Source of the DNA: Lyophyllum atratum
Taxonomy: Eukaryota; Basidiomycota; Agaricomycetes; Agaricales; Lyophyllaceae
Direction of reading: 5' to 3'
DNA: 64,000 bases
Assembly: GCA_014905825.1 (NCBI GenBank)
Contig: JACGCN010000052.1
Location: 1-64,000, forward strand
The position numbers and the translations under genes are program-made. Shown here piece after piece: positions 34,769 through 46,650 of the stretch (its first letter is position 1; each line of letters starts with the position of its first letter). The notes under the pieces are model-generated. The model had not been told where the DNA came from, did no database searches, and was given only the letters and a program-made list of their open reading frames with translations.

Positions 34769-35470
34769 TCAAGGACACTTGGAAAGCAGATAGGTCTTAC
34801 CTGCAAAGCCACCCCATTCCCTAGGAGGCTGATAGTATTCCTCCTCGTCCGACATGAATGACCGCTCCGGCTGCGGCTCAAACTCACCATCGTACATGGC
34901 AAAGGGATCATCCGACACAATTCTTCGAGAAGGACCGGCTCCAGCAAAGAATTCGCGAGGCCATTGGGTCGAGTAGCTGTGGGTTGGATAGCTATCCTCG
35001 TAACTGTTATACTCCTGAGACAGTGTCTTCCCTGTCATTTCGGGAGTGGTACACTCAGACTCCGGGGCCTTCGGTCCGGCGAGCTAACAGTATGGTTCGA
35101 CGACGGCTCAACGGAAACAGAATACGGTGCGACTCACCCTCTCCTCCTTAGCAGCCTCCGCCTTCTTTATCCCCTTACACGTCCTCTTATGCTTCTTCCA
35201 ATTGAAGCCATAGTATTCGCCATGCCTATCATCCAGTCTCTGGGTCTTGTTGCACCCGCGACACTGAACAGAAGTAGGCTGAACGTTGGTCGCCCATGGA
35301 TCGGAATCAAGGAGCGCCTTGCGGTCAATCGCGCTCATGATATTCGGTCCATTTCTTCTGACCCGGACCTTTGCAGATGCTTGCGCGTTGACGCGCCGTT
35401 TGTGGTCAGCGGATTGTATGGGCACCGCTGTGGCCTTTCTGGCGGGCTTCGCGCTACTTTGGGGGGCCAT
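34769..35470 (-). CDS. 215-aa protein with CxxC...HxxxC zinc-binding-like motif
   Basis: Two exons, 35470-35138 and 35083-34769, with a 54-bp intron (donor GTGAGT, acceptor GTTAG); frame is preserved and the protein has 215 aa. The N-terminal third is Lys/Arg-rich. The core VQCRGCNKTQRLDDRHGEYY...NWKKHKRTC supplies Cys 70, Cys 73, His 94 and Cys 98, spaced like a zinc ribbon or finger and of a type I recall in many mushroom hypothetical proteins. The C-terminal exon is acidic and aromatic (DEEEYYQPPREWGGFA). The 3' end could instead splice at GCAG|GTAAGA (~34803), in which case the last residues differ. Possibly nucleic-acid binding; unproven. Confidence 0.65.
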
Positions 35471-37396
35471 TCAGCGTTCTCCGTCGAAGGAAGATACGAA
35501 TTTGCTTACCCAGTAAGCCCATCGTTCCTCCTGGTTGCCGCTAATGATATTCGATCAGTTCCTGTGCTCAATTAAATGGAGACGAAGACGTACCCAGGCT
35601 TGTATCCTGGCGCGAAGACGACTGCCGCGTGATTGCCATCTGACAAGAGGATGCGAATGGAGAGATGGATATGTGTTGGGAGGTTGTGGTAGGACTTCGG
35701 CTTTGAACACTCGCCGGGTACTTATAGTCGGAAAAATGGACCACTCAACGCGCACACGTGATGGTCCAACCACAATCGCGTACGCTCATTTTCCATTGTC
35801 CCTCAGTGCCACCGCCGCATTATATCTCCGCTTTGACGCAAATGGCCATCCGTCGCCTTGCCTGGTTTAGACAGCGATGTCGGTTAACGGGTGATCTCAA
35901 CAGTCCGAGTCGAGTACTTGCTCTGCACTTCCACATTCGGTTTACAATAGGCTGTGGAATACCCCGGATCCACCAAATGTGGGATGTGCTCAATTATCCG
36001 TAGAACGCCGGTCTCCTAACATGATTACCATAAACCTTTCGTACCATCTTCTCGCTGTGTCTGCCACGTGAAGAGTTCGTTTCGATCCGTACCGCTACTC
36101 CACAGTTATTGTAAGCCGCCGCTACCAACCATCACCCAAGCCTCTCACAAGGCGAATATAGAGCACGCTGTCCTCGACCTGTTTTGAGACGAATCGAAAA
36201 ATTTACGGTGTTCACGACTAGAACCTCTCGAGATGAACAACGGTGGCACGCATTTGCCCCGCCAGCCTAAGTCGCGCAGCGGGCTCGTAATTTCGACGGC
36301 TAACAGATCTTGAGGATACGCATCCGACTTTTGTTGTTGAACCGTAAGTAGATGACAACGAGTCAACAACGGGACAGGCATGTTATCTGGGCGCGTCTGG
36401 TATGCGAACAAAGTGTAGTAGATTAGACTAGATCGTAGATGTAGATAGCGGGCGCCGGGCACTGCCGAGTGGCTGTGCACGGGGTAGGCACTTGTCTTAA
36501 CACGTCAAGCTGGACAAGTCGACAACACCCCATCTTTGACATCCTTGACGCGTCTGCTCGCACAGGCTGGTATGCCGTCCTCATCGCTTCAAAGACTGTT
36601 CCATCTGAGCACTCGACGGGTCCGGTTTTCCTGCACATCCAAGCCGCCTTCACGTTAATCGATACCGGCGCCCCATGAATCTCGACTGGCTGGCCCAGGC
36701 GCAGACAGGCTTTCTCAGAGCCCCGTACACAACACAGAAATGGAAGAAAATATCTCCAGGACCCCCTTAATCTATCCTCATACATCCATAGCAGCGTCAA
36801 GGAAACCCCCAACATCTGTCGCGCAACTGATCGCCGTTCTCAGCCCCGCTTTTCCGTATCAGGGGCTAGTTCTCTCCTTGTCAGCTTTCTGGTCAACTTC
36901 TACACCCGAACCACTTAGACTTCTCCGATGGCGGGGACCCGTTTCCGTTGAACCTCAATAGGGCGGTGGATGGCTGGATGTTCTGACGATCTGAAAACGA
37001 GCGCCAGATCCAACGACCGGCCTCCGCGAGTACGGTTCGAGCCTGAGATATAGTTACCTAGGTACGCAGCATAGTATCAGCGAGCTCTCCCGAACTATAG
37101 GCGATTGGATGCTAAGGACCGCGGAGAAAGTGATCACATGCTGCCGCCTGCGGCTTGCATCTCGCGTCACCAGCATCACTGTTCACTGCTTCAGCGCTCC
37201 GCTATGATCACAAAGTCACGAAGACTGATAGTACACAGCTGATGTAGAGCCTATAATAAGAGAAGTAAGAAAAATTTCACGTCTTGTTCGGGTTCATGTG
37301 GCTTACTGATATAAGGATCGTCCTTATCTCCGATCCCCCTTCGCAACCCTTCTCTCCCCTCGAATGCTCCTTCCTTGCACTCTCGAGGGCTGCAAC
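35471..37396. other. Intergenic, no gene recognised
   Basis: Nearly 2 kb with scattered open frames (for example 36423-36815 on the minus strand) that lack motifs or splice support. An alternative in-frame ATG for the next gene lies at 37364. Confidence 0.45.
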
Positions 37397-38911
37397 ATGT
37401 CCCAGCTGGACCCAACGTCGTTTGCAATAGTTAGGTGAGTTATCCTCTCACGCATTGGTTGCACTCATTAAGCACTGAGAGTTAGCTTGGGGCCCGTTGT
37501 AAGCGCTTTCACCCTTGAATGCATGCCCACCATCTGACGACATATAAGTTTATCGGAAACCTGTTGAACTATGGTATCTCAATCCCGTTAGGATGCCCCG
37601 GTGGGTGCTCAAGGCGTTTTTGAACAGCTTTCATGGGGGTCCTGGTAGTGCAGGTGTATTTCTATAGCCTCGCATTCAGGAGCGATAGACTGTCCCTAAA
37701 GGCCCTTGGTCCGTGTTCAACGCTGAGTTTAGTACGTTTTCTAATACTGATTGTCCCACGCAGTGAGCCTGGTCCTTGGTCTGGATATCATTCAGACCGG
37801 CTTATCCACTCATTGTTCATGGTATGCATCTGTTCCCCTCCGAAAGTATGCCGAGCATCGTTGTACCGCGCCGTTGGCGTTTCAGCGTTTCAGGGACGTT
37901 CTTATCGTTAGCTGGGGAGATATGGCTCACATACAGAAACAAACCTGGAGCGTTACTACCCTCGCTCCCATGGCGGGATCAGGCGAGTAAAGTATCACGA
38001 TCCAGGGGTTATAGCTCTTACATCTTCACATCGCAGTTGCATTTGTCGTCCAGTGTTACTACGCATGGCGTGTTTGGATCCTGGGCGCGCATCACCGGAT
38101 CACTCTTCCTATCGTTAGTTTAATCTGCCTGGTAAGCTCATTCCGAGTGACATTTCTACGACAACAAGTGATGCATATTCTCGAATAGAGTGGCCTTGCT
38201 TCGTTTCTCATGTCGCTCTGCTATGGCATCGCGGTACTCGTCATCCTTAATTACCTTCCGTTAGCTGACAAAACCTTCTTCCATTAGATGAATCGCGAAC
38301 TGAGCGTCATCGCGTCTGACCTTCAAGCGAAATTCTTGGTGGTGAGTGACTAGCTGAATTTACTTCGAACTATTTGACCTCTGCTACGATGTTTTAGGCA
38401 TGGTCATCCACCAGCATGGTTTGCGACCTGCTAATCACAATTACGTTGGTGATTCAGGTAACTTCAACGCGTCAAACCGATCCCATCGGGCAGCTCATCC
38501 ATGTTATTGCAGCTACAGCTTCGAAGAAACCAACATTTCCGATTCGTTAACGAGGTCGTGCACCGCACTATCCGGATGGCTATCGAAACTGGCGCCCTAA
38601 CATGTGGCATCGCGATAGCCGAGCTCGCGTTGTATGTCAATGGAAGGAGCACTTACTACAACATGCTGTGCGTATTATATCTTATGAGAGAGATGTCGTA
38701 CTCATGCCCCTGTCTTGACAGAATCATCCTTTGCGGGAAGGTATATTCGAACTCGCTTCTGGCGTCTCTGAACTCGCGTGCGCCGATACTAAGGAAGGAT
38801 GAGCCTGCAGATAAGGATGTATGGCATATAGACGAAGGATATATCTCATCTAGTAGGAGCTGGACCGCGAGGTCTACGCAAGTAGAGTTACGGACAGGTA
38901 AATCCGAGTGA
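37397..38911 (+). CDS. DUF6534 multi-pass membrane protein, copy B
   Basis: Twelve exons can be joined in frame for ~300 aa: MSQLDPTS..., a 13-nt microexon (LGPV), FIGNLLNY, MGVLVVQVYFYSLAF (helix), LVLGLDIIQTGLSTH (helix), a DVLIVSWGDMAHI loop, VAFVVQCYYAWRVWIL (helix), SGLASFLMSLCYGIA (helix), a short MNRELSVIAS exon, AWSSTSMVCDLLITITLVIQ (helix), an FRFVNEVVHRTIRMAIETGA...GIAIAELALY exon (helix), and KVYSNSLLASLNSRAPILRK. The last two exons are the DUF6534 signature (PF20152). The splice pattern and phases match copies C, E and F. The intron after MAGS uses a GC donor (CAG|GCGAGT, ~37982). It is predicted to sit in a membrane with seven helices; the family has no known function. An upstream in-frame ATG at 37364 is less likely by comparison with the short N-termini of the paralogues. 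Confidence 0.8.
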
Positions 38912-39600
38912 AAGCTCGTTGCCTCTTATATGCTAATCTCGTACATAGAATGCGTTGATAGTGTATAGCACGTTGGGGAGGAATCGAAGCGTGTCGTCTG
39001 TTACACGCTACATGAGTTGGGTACGGCTAAACATTGGTGGAAGAGACCAGAAAGAGACGATCAAGCAACGATCAAGAGACGATTGGCAGCAGCGTTTTGT
39101 GTGATCATGATGACGAAGACTTTCTCACACCCCAATTTTCAGCCAGCTCCAACCGTATCAACCTGACCAGGGCCAGCCGAAGCTTTCCTCGCCGAGTCTT
39201 ATCGACATGAATTCGTCGCGATGCTGGTAGTCACAATGATACTAAGCTCCATTTGTGGCAATCTCTGCCAATCTTCAAATGCTGTCCGTTGTGAGGCTTT
39301 TCATTTCCAAGCCTACGTCCTGCCGTTTAAGATCAACCCTTCTTACAGGCCTTCACGAACATGGGCCTGATGAAGCGAGGATGCCTGAACATTGAAATAT
39401 GGAAGGCGCCAGGACCAATCATGACGGTGCAGACATGACATCGCATTCCGCTTGACTTGAAGGCGAAGCGAATGATTGCTACTTGACAGTTCAGTGATGT
39501 TTTCCTTCGACCCGTTGATATAGATGCCAATCAAAGTCTGTGTCCCCTTCTTCCCCTAGTCTTCTCTGCGCCGGCGCCTTTTTCGTTGTCCAACGGTATT

Positions 39601-41075
39601 ATGGCCCTAATAAGCTCGTGCGTCCGTATATGTTACCTCCTGGATATTGGCAGTAACCACGAGTAAATTCAGGATGGGTCCCTTCGTAAGTCTGCATGGA
39701 TTCCTCTCGGGAAATCTCATCTCATTCCACCGCACTCGCAGCTGATAGGAAACCTTTTGAATTACGGTTCGTGAAATTCAGTATCTCGTCCCTTAAGGCT
39801 AAACTAACGATTCCACAGGCCTAATGGGCGTACTTGCCGTGCAAGTTTACTTCTACAGCCTCGCGTTCCCAAAAGATAGGCTGGCGAACAAGGCCCTGGG
39901 TTCGTGACTGACTTCTTGGCCTTTCGCGCGTTCTGATACTTTAACTTGTTCCAGTGGGCATCATTCTTTGCCTCGACATCGTCCAGACCTTTTGCGCGAC
40001 TTTGTACATCTGGTACGTAGCTTTAAACCTCCTATCCACTGGGCTCGCGCGTTTGCATGTGGCTGAGTGCTATGCATCCAGGGACATTCTCGTTGTCGGC
40101 TGGGGCGACATGGCACACATCGAGCATGCACCTTGGAGCATTAGTACCTTGCCACCCGCAGCTGGAACCGGTAGGCGTTTTGTGGGTCTCTCTCGGAGCG
40201 TGTTTGAAACTCGATAAGTTACTTTCATCGCTCAATCTTTCTTTGCCTGGCGCATTTGGATCCTGGGGACCCGCCGCTGGCCGTTTGTCCTGATCGTCGG
40301 TGCTATTCGCGTTGTATGTCATTCTAGGTCATATCACCGTAGAAAGATTGACAGTTTCTCGTTCAGACAGCACTAGCCTCGTGTGCGATGTCGTTTTGCT
40401 ACGGGATCGCGTTATATCATCTTCCATGCTCCCTGAGCGTCACTCATCGTCTCGTTCCGCCAGTTAGTGACAACTTCTCCTGATGCCAGCCGTATGTTCG
40501 AATCGAACGCTCTCATGGTAGGAATTGAGTACTCCCGTTCATCTAAATGCAGCTAAAACCTTGGTACGATGTTCAGGCATGGCTAGCGACGAGTATAGTC
40601 TGCGATCTGATGATCATCGTTACGCTGTCTGTTCAGGTAATGCAGCTAACATACTACTTGCGATTTTCTCATCTTCTGTCGCAGCTCTGGATCAAAAAGC
40701 AGAAGACGTTCCACTTCGTCAACCACGTGGTACACCGTGGCATGCGGATGGCGATAGAGACTGGTGGCTTGACGTGCGGTGTCGCCATCGCTGAGCTCGT
40801 GCTGTTTCTTACTCCACAGAGTTCATATCTTCACATGCTGTGAGTACTTCACCCATGACATCGAACGCTTCCACCCCATGTCCGGCAGCGTTATCATCAG
40901 CGGGAAGATTTACTCGAACTCCTTATTGGCGTCGCTCAACTCGCGCGCCCCGATCTTCAGAAAGGATGACCCTGCCGACGAGGAGGTATGGGAGGTCAAC
41001 CATGCTAGTATCGCGTTCCGAAGGACAACAACTACTAGGACGATGACACATACGGGGGTTTGCTCAGAAGTGTGA
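39601..41075 (+). pseudogene. DUF6534 protein, copy C, with a damaged splice donor
   Basis: Exons follow the same plan as B: MALIS, microexon (MGPF), LIGNLLNYGLMGVLAVQVYF, GIILCLDIVQTFCATLYIW, ILVVGWGDMAHIEHAPWSIS, VTFIAQSFFAWRIWILG, TALASCAMSFCYGIA, AWLATSIVCDLMIIVTLSVQ, FHFVNHVVHRGMRMAIETGG and KIYSNSLLASLNSRAPIF, ending with TGA at 41073. At the end of the CYGIA exon (~40410) the sequence reads GGGATCGCG then TTATAT; paralogues have GCG then GT. One G appears to be missing, so the donor is lost or shifted by one. The alternative GC|GTTATA puts the next exon out of frame at an immediate stop. The rest is well preserved, suggesting a young pseudogene or an assembly error at one base. Confidence 0.65.
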
Positions 41076-41149
41076 GGCTTCGGACACATCCAGAGTTTGT
41101 TATCCCTCTGTAGGAACGCGACATGGGACTTTTGGTCACTGCTTTCTCA

Positions 41150-41325
41150 TGCACGCGGTCCACCATCGTACGTCTCATGGTCGGCAAGATACATTCAAAT
41201 TCGCTTTCAGCATCTTAACTCGCGCTCACCTCTTTCGAAAGGGATGATCCACTGGACAAGAGGTGGAGGGCGGAAGTATCACATTCAGAAGGGCGTTGAG
41301 CGGGAGATCGACACTTCGTGACCTT
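41150..41325 (+). pseudogene. DUF6534 relic D (fragment of last exon)
   Basis: Just downstream of copy C, CTCATGGTCGGCAAGATACA and onward translates to pieces of the DUF6534 last exon (VGKIHSNSLSAS, then in another frame a version of DDPADEEVW and the SIAFRR end) with several indels and a stop. A decayed duplicate of the 3' end of a neighbouring copy. Confidence 0.6.
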
Positions 41326-41970
41326 CTGTATACGTGGAGAGGCGGAAACTGCGCTTGCACATCTAAAGACCATGCATTCTTGAAGGGTTCGACAGACGCT
41401 GAGTTCGTTATTCGGCCCATCGTTCCCACTCACGTCTCGTGGTTGTCGGTGATAGGCATCTGAACGAGTCACTCGCCACAATCAACTCTGCATCCATCAA
41501 ATGATAACAATGTTTCGCCATGCCAAACGCGAGTATATATATCAGACTGGCTATGCTCAGGACCGGTGATGAGAATCGATTTCTTTTCTCAAATTCATGA
41601 ATCTGCAGCGACGATGAGGGCCAGGCGTCTTTCTGGATTTGGCGCCTTCCCCTCGCGTTGGACCTACATGCGAGTACCACGGTCACGCCAAGGATTCCGG
41701 GCGGACAAGACCTCCCTCTTCAACGAGATGTCCAGAAGATACGTGATTCTGTCAAGGTGTAACTCCGCCCACTGTCCGCCAATCGCCCCGAACAAACTAC
41801 TCAAAGGGAATACTACTGCGGCTGGGTGGTCAAAGCTGAATGCGGTGTATCTCTCCATTATTACTATCACGGTGCTGCGCCTTACGATCCCGGGACATAT
41901 AAGGCTTGACCCTTTCAGAATTCCTGACACTCTCTCCCTAAACAGCCCTAGTTAACCGTTCGCGCGAACC

Positions 41971-43459
41971 ATGGCTCCAACAACATTGTGAGTGCGCGTA
42001 AACAAATGCTGAATCACTTCCCGACCTTCTCGAGGGAGTAGTATTGGACCCTTTGTACGTGCAATTACTTGTAGGGTCCTCTCACACGCTGATCACGGAC
42101 TTCCAAGCTCATCGGGAACCTGCTAAACTATGGCTCGTTATTTCTCGGCTTGTGCCATTCCTCGGACGCTAACACAATTTCGTAGGCCTAATGGGTGTCC
42201 TCGCGGTACAGGTATATTTCTACAGCATCGCGTTCCCAAGTGACAGGCTCGTAACCAAGACTATAGGTTGGTGATTTTGTATTGCGTATTTATCAGCATA
42301 GGCTTATACTTCATTTCAGTGTACGTCGTTTTTGCTCTTGACGTCGTTCAGACCTGCTTTTCAACTGTGTATGTGTGGTGCGTTGCTCGAAATTCCACGT
42401 TGCGGACCGTCCGACCGGCCACGAAGGCTCAAGTTATACCTTTCAGGCATATTCTCATCATTGGCTGGGGGGATATGGAGCATGTCCATGACACACCTTG
42501 GAGCATCAGCACGCTGTCGCCCGCGGCTGGAATTGGTAAGTTCCTCGCGATTCAGCTATCGAGAACTTAGGGTGCATGGAACGTAGTGGCTCTGCTCGTC
42601 CAATTCTTCTTCGCATGGCGCGTCTGGGTCTTGGGCGCCGAAAGCTGGACATCCATTCCGCTCGTTTCCGGAATCATTGTCGTAAGTTCCGGTCACCTCA
42701 TTCCCATTCACGCCTGACATAGACACGTGTATACACCCAGTTTGCCTTCGCCTCGTGTGTGGCGGCTTTCACCTACGGGATCGCGGTGAGTCGAGCCCAA
42801 GGAGGCTGACTTGTATTCCGCTCATGTAAGTTTTTCGCAGCTGGTGAAGGCTCCTCTTGCCAGTCACGGGCTTCTTTTGGTATGTACCTTGTTCGATTCA
42901 AAGTGGCCGCATCCGTTCATGGAGGTGTCTAGGGATGGTTGACGACGAGCATCGTCTGTGATCTTCTCATCACCATCACACTGGTACTACAGGTAGCGGC
43001 CACACGTCGTACTGGGGGAACCCATCGCTGAATCAACTTGGAAATCACAGCTCTGGATCAAACGACGAAAGGGATTTCGGTTCACAAACATCGTGGTACA
43101 TCGTGCTCTGCGTATAGCCGTAGAAACAGGCGCCGTGACATGTGGGGTAGCAATCATAGAGTTGGTTCTCTGCCTCACGCCAAAGAGTCCCTACGTCCAC
43201 CTACTGTACGTCGTCTGCTCTCAATTTTTCGTATAGCACAACCCTTACTAAAGTCATGTACTCATCGTGTATCAGAATCCTTGTCAGCGGGAAGATATAT
43301 TCAAACTCTTTGTTGGTGTCTCTCAACTCTCGGGCTCCGTTCTTCAGGAAGAACTGTCCTGCAGACGAGGAGGTGTGGGAAATTGAAAACCCGAGTATCG
43401 CTTTCAGAAGGACAATTACAGCAACGTCGACCGAGCTGGGACTTCCATCTGAAGGGTGA
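41971..43459 (+). CDS. DUF6534 multi-pass membrane protein, copy E
   Basis: Twelve exons in the same arrangement as B: MAPTT, microexon (FIGPF), LIGNLLNYG, LMGVLAVQVYFYSIAF, VYVVFALDVVQTCFSTVYVW, HILIIGWGDMEHVHDTPWSI, VALLVQFFFAWRVWVLG, FAFASCVAAFTYGIA, LVKAPLASHGLLL, GWLTTSIVCDLLITITLVLQ, FRFTNIVVHRALRIAVETGA and ILVSGKIYSNSLLVSLNSRA, with TGA at 43457-43459; ~286 aa. All exon phases agree with B and F. The donor after LLNYG reads G|GCTCGT (~42130), a GC rather than GT donor, so that intron depends on GC-AG splicing. If that site is dead the gene would be inactive. Predicted seven-helix membrane protein of unknown role. Confidence 0.78.
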
Positions 43460-44571
43460 GGCTCCTCAGATGGTCAAAATGCGTCCTTGGAGCCCGCATA
43501 TCGAGGTTTCTGATGGTGTGATCATGAAGATCCTTCGGGAGCGTAGGGAATGGATGATGTTTATGACGTGATAAAGTGCCATGACACGTTCGTTTCTGTT
43601 GCTTTGGCATGAAGCGGAGGCGTTCGTATCTTGATAAGAGGATCGTGACGGAGCTCGGACTGGGACGACATCGAGGCTACGCGAGCGCGTTTAGTTATCG
43701 GGCTTTGAGCTGATAATGATATGGCGGATGGAATAGATGAGCAGCGGTGCGTCAGTATTATTGGTGAGATTTCGGTGTGGTCGGTGGAGAGCGGTGGCGA
43801 AGCATTCTGGCCCACAGCGTTCCACCGCCAGGTGTCCTAGAAGTTAACCCCTCACAGCTGTCTCTCCGCTCGTATCTCAGAATTGGAAGGAATACGGCTC
43901 CGCAGCTAGCCCACAAACAGGGAAACGGCTCTATGAGGCCGCAGGTTCGATAAACACGAGCGTTATGTTGGAGATACTTGGATACGTAGGTTGAGGAGTC
44001 CGGTGAACGTGAATCTCCATGCGATGGAACCTCCAGGTTCGCCACCTATATCGGCTGAGATTCCAAAGAACCTTCCCGTACTCAACAGTTCCCGAATCCG
44101 AGGAATTGAAACGACGGGTTAGCTACTGATCTTGTGCGATGAGACATGGCGAGTGGACACCGGGTCTTCCAATCTTTTAGCGTTAGAGCTTGGCCGATCG
44201 GTGGTCCAAGTCCTGTTGATTTGCTCGTACCCGTTTTGCCGCGTGAAGTTCGGAAGGCGTCAAGGCTTGGGACATATTTCACGAAAGCCCTGAACGTGCT
44301 CACCAGGGCACTATCCTCCTGCGCGTTCACCTGGATCATCCACTCGTTCGTCCCGATGATTTGCTGCGCATTGCGTTGTGAAGATGCCATAGCTGGTAAG
44401 AAACATTTATGGGCCAAATGTCTTTGATTGTTGTAGAGGGATGACGACAACAAGGCATAACGCAACACAGCCACACATTCTGTGCTCGGTTATGTTCCTC
44501 GTTGTACCGGACAATGTGCACTCCAGGCCTTCTCTCCTCTATCTCCCATAGAATCTCCTTCTGCTCCTCCA
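43460..44571. other. Intergenic, no gene recognised
   Basis: An open frame on the minus strand (44082-44390 from an internal Met) has no motif I know. The 5' leader of the BTB gene occupies the right end. Confidence 0.4.
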
Positions 44572-45919
44572 ATGCCCTCACGATCCGCCAAACATGAAGA
44601 TCAACCTACCCGCAGCTCCACTTTCTGGCTACATGACGGATCGATAGTGCTGGCTGTTGGCAAGACGCTGTTTAGGGTACACCAGACGATTCTGGCCAAC
44701 CATTCGGAGATATTTGCGGATTTGTTTAGCTTGCCGCAGCCTGAGGACGATGGAGATGTGGAGACAAGGGTTGAAGGGTGCCCAGTGGTCGAACTGCATG
44801 ACGATGCGGACGACTTTGATGATCTGCTGAAGGCCATTTACCATCCGTCGTGAGTAGCTAGGCTTTTCTTTCTCATTAACTGGCACTAATTATCCGGACA
44901 GGCACTTTGATAAACTCCCGCCTTCTGCGGATTTGGATGCGCTGCTAACGTTCATTGGTGGCATCCTGCGCCTTAGTACGAAGTATGTCATCAACGAGCT
45001 ACGCAAACGGTGCACGGCGCTGCTGGTTTCACGTTTTCCCACCTCCTACCAGGAGTACCTTGCTACCAGTCCGAAACCGTACACCCCGACGACTGTCCGA
45101 TCTCCCACATCGGACAATTCCACCAGTCAGGACGACACATCGTGGTCGAGCACGGTCACGTTCACCTTGGTTCCTACCCCTCATACCCCGCAATCGCAAG
45201 CCTCTTCCTCGACGGCGTACCAGGTGCAGCCTCAACCTCAACCCCAGCCCCAGCCGTCTCCTTCCCACTCCTCGACTTCCGGCCACTCAACCTCCCACCC
45301 CAGCTCAGACCGCCACGGCTCCCGCTCCCGCAGGCACTCCTCCCACCACCACAGAGACCGAGACCGCGACCGCGACCGGGACACCCCCAAACACAAACCC
45401 AAAGACGACCACCCCCCCAAACCCAAAGGCTCCTCCATCATGCGCGCCATCGCCCTCGCCAACGAAACCAACATCCTCACCATCCTCCCCTACGCCTACT
45501 ACCTCCTCGCCCGCACCTCCGACCCCCGCCGCTACCTCTCCCACTCCCCCTCCTCCGCCCTCTCCTGGCACCAGAAGACCCTCACCCTCGTCGGCCGCGC
45601 GCATCTACATACAGCGGAGGTGTCGATGTCCCATGCGTTCCTTGTGGCGTTCGAGCCGGCGCCGACGTGTGTCGCCGTGGGGGGCACGTGTAAAAACGCG
45701 AGGGGGCCGCTGGTGGAGTGGGCGCTGCTGGGGACGACGGGGAGGGGGCCGGAGCCGCTGAGGCCGTGGGAGAGGTGGGAGAAGCTGGGGGTGTGCTTGA
45801 TGTGTGTGGGGCATGCGAGGAGGAGGCATGAGAGGGGGAGGGAGGAGGTGTGGAATCGCTTGCCAGAGTTTTTTGAGCTGGGGAGTTGGAGTCGGTTGAG
45901 GAGCGGGCAGGAGGCGTGA
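44572..45919 (+). CDS. BTB/POZ domain protein with disordered insert, 431 aa
   Basis: Two exons, 44572-44849 and 44902-45919, joined across a 52-bp intron (GTGAGT...GACAG); 1296 nt keep frame, 431 aa. The N-terminal part matches the basidiomycete BTB pattern: STFWLHDGSIVLAVGKTLFRVHQTILANHSEIFADLF, then VVELHDDADDFDDLLKAIYH and LLTFIGGILRLSTKYVINEL. Residues ~150-265 are low complexity (Ser/Thr/Pro, a QPQPQPQPQP tract, then HHHRDRDRDRDRDRD). The C-terminal part returns to an alpha-helical, Trp-rich segment (NILTILPYAYYLLART, LSWHQKTLTLVGRAHL, WERWEKLGVCLMC) with several Cys. BTB domains mediate dimerisation or CUL3 adaptor functions; which applies here is unknown. Start chosen as the ATG just before the conserved N-terminus; an upstream in-frame extension to 44482 exists but is poor in conserved features. 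Confidence 0.82.
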
Positions 45920-46034
45920 GGAGGGGTGGTATGGACGCTTTTTGCGATGTTATGGTGTCGAGTTATATGCTATATCCGGAGTTTCCGCTATCGTCATATG
46001 GAGTCTTTTACTGATTCGTGGTTAACGTATTTTT

Positions 46035-46650
46035 AGTAGGTAACTTATTTGTATGGTATATGATATACCGATCAATCGTAGTCTCATGCCTAGTCGCGGT
46101 CAGATCTTGATGCAACTCTCACCACGTCGACGAACCGTTTAGACGGGTACTAAGGGCGCCGCGCTTAGTAGACGTCTTGATGAACTTTCAGACACCTTCG
46201 CTCGACGCAAATCGACTGTTTTCCAAGCCAACAGAGATCCGGTCATCGCCTTTTCAAGACTGCATTCCCCTGCTAAGATGTACACAAGACCCATGGACGC
46301 ATACATGTCCAGTATCTAGCTTTCACGGGGCTTGGACCCCCCACCTGCGATATACATATCGTCCATTCCCGGCGACGAGAATCATCCTAACGGGAAGTTC
46401 CAAATTCAGGTATAGATGAAGACGAGGCTTCGCGGAGCTAGGCTGTTACAGTACCTCCACTTGGGGGGTGGTGAACTCAGTCACCGTCATTCCGAACGAA
46501 GGAAAACGGGGTCGATGTTGGGTAGGTGTGAGAGAAATTCAAGCTGGTTTGAGCTCGGGGCTGGTGAACGCAGTCACTGGCATTCCGAACGAAGGAAAAC
46601 GGGGTCGATGTTGGTTAGGTGCAAGAGAGATCAAGCTGGTTCGGGACGAT
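46035..46650. repeat. Dispersed repeat shared with 53340-53940
   Basis: Direct-orientation similarity to 53340-53940: TTATTTGTATGGTATATG, TAATGCCTAG-type strings, AACCGTTTAGACG followed by GTA.T.AGGGC.CC, CCGCTCGA.ACG, and near the end GGTGAACTC.GTCAC with ATTCCGAACG. Within it 46466-46650 is a ~90-bp tandem duplication (GGTGAAC.CAGTCACYGKCATTCCGAACGAAGG...GGGTCGATGTTGG, starts near 46466 and 46556). Nature unknown; it may be an old transposon remnant. Confidence 0.7.

Noticed and set aside
36423..36815. Possible 130-aa minus-strand protein
   Set aside because: No recognisable domain and the opposite strand is equally open; no splice structure.
44082..44474. Possible small minus-strand gene upstream of the BTB gene
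   Set aside because: It has no motif and overlaps the likely 5' leader of the BTB gene; support too weak to list as a gene.
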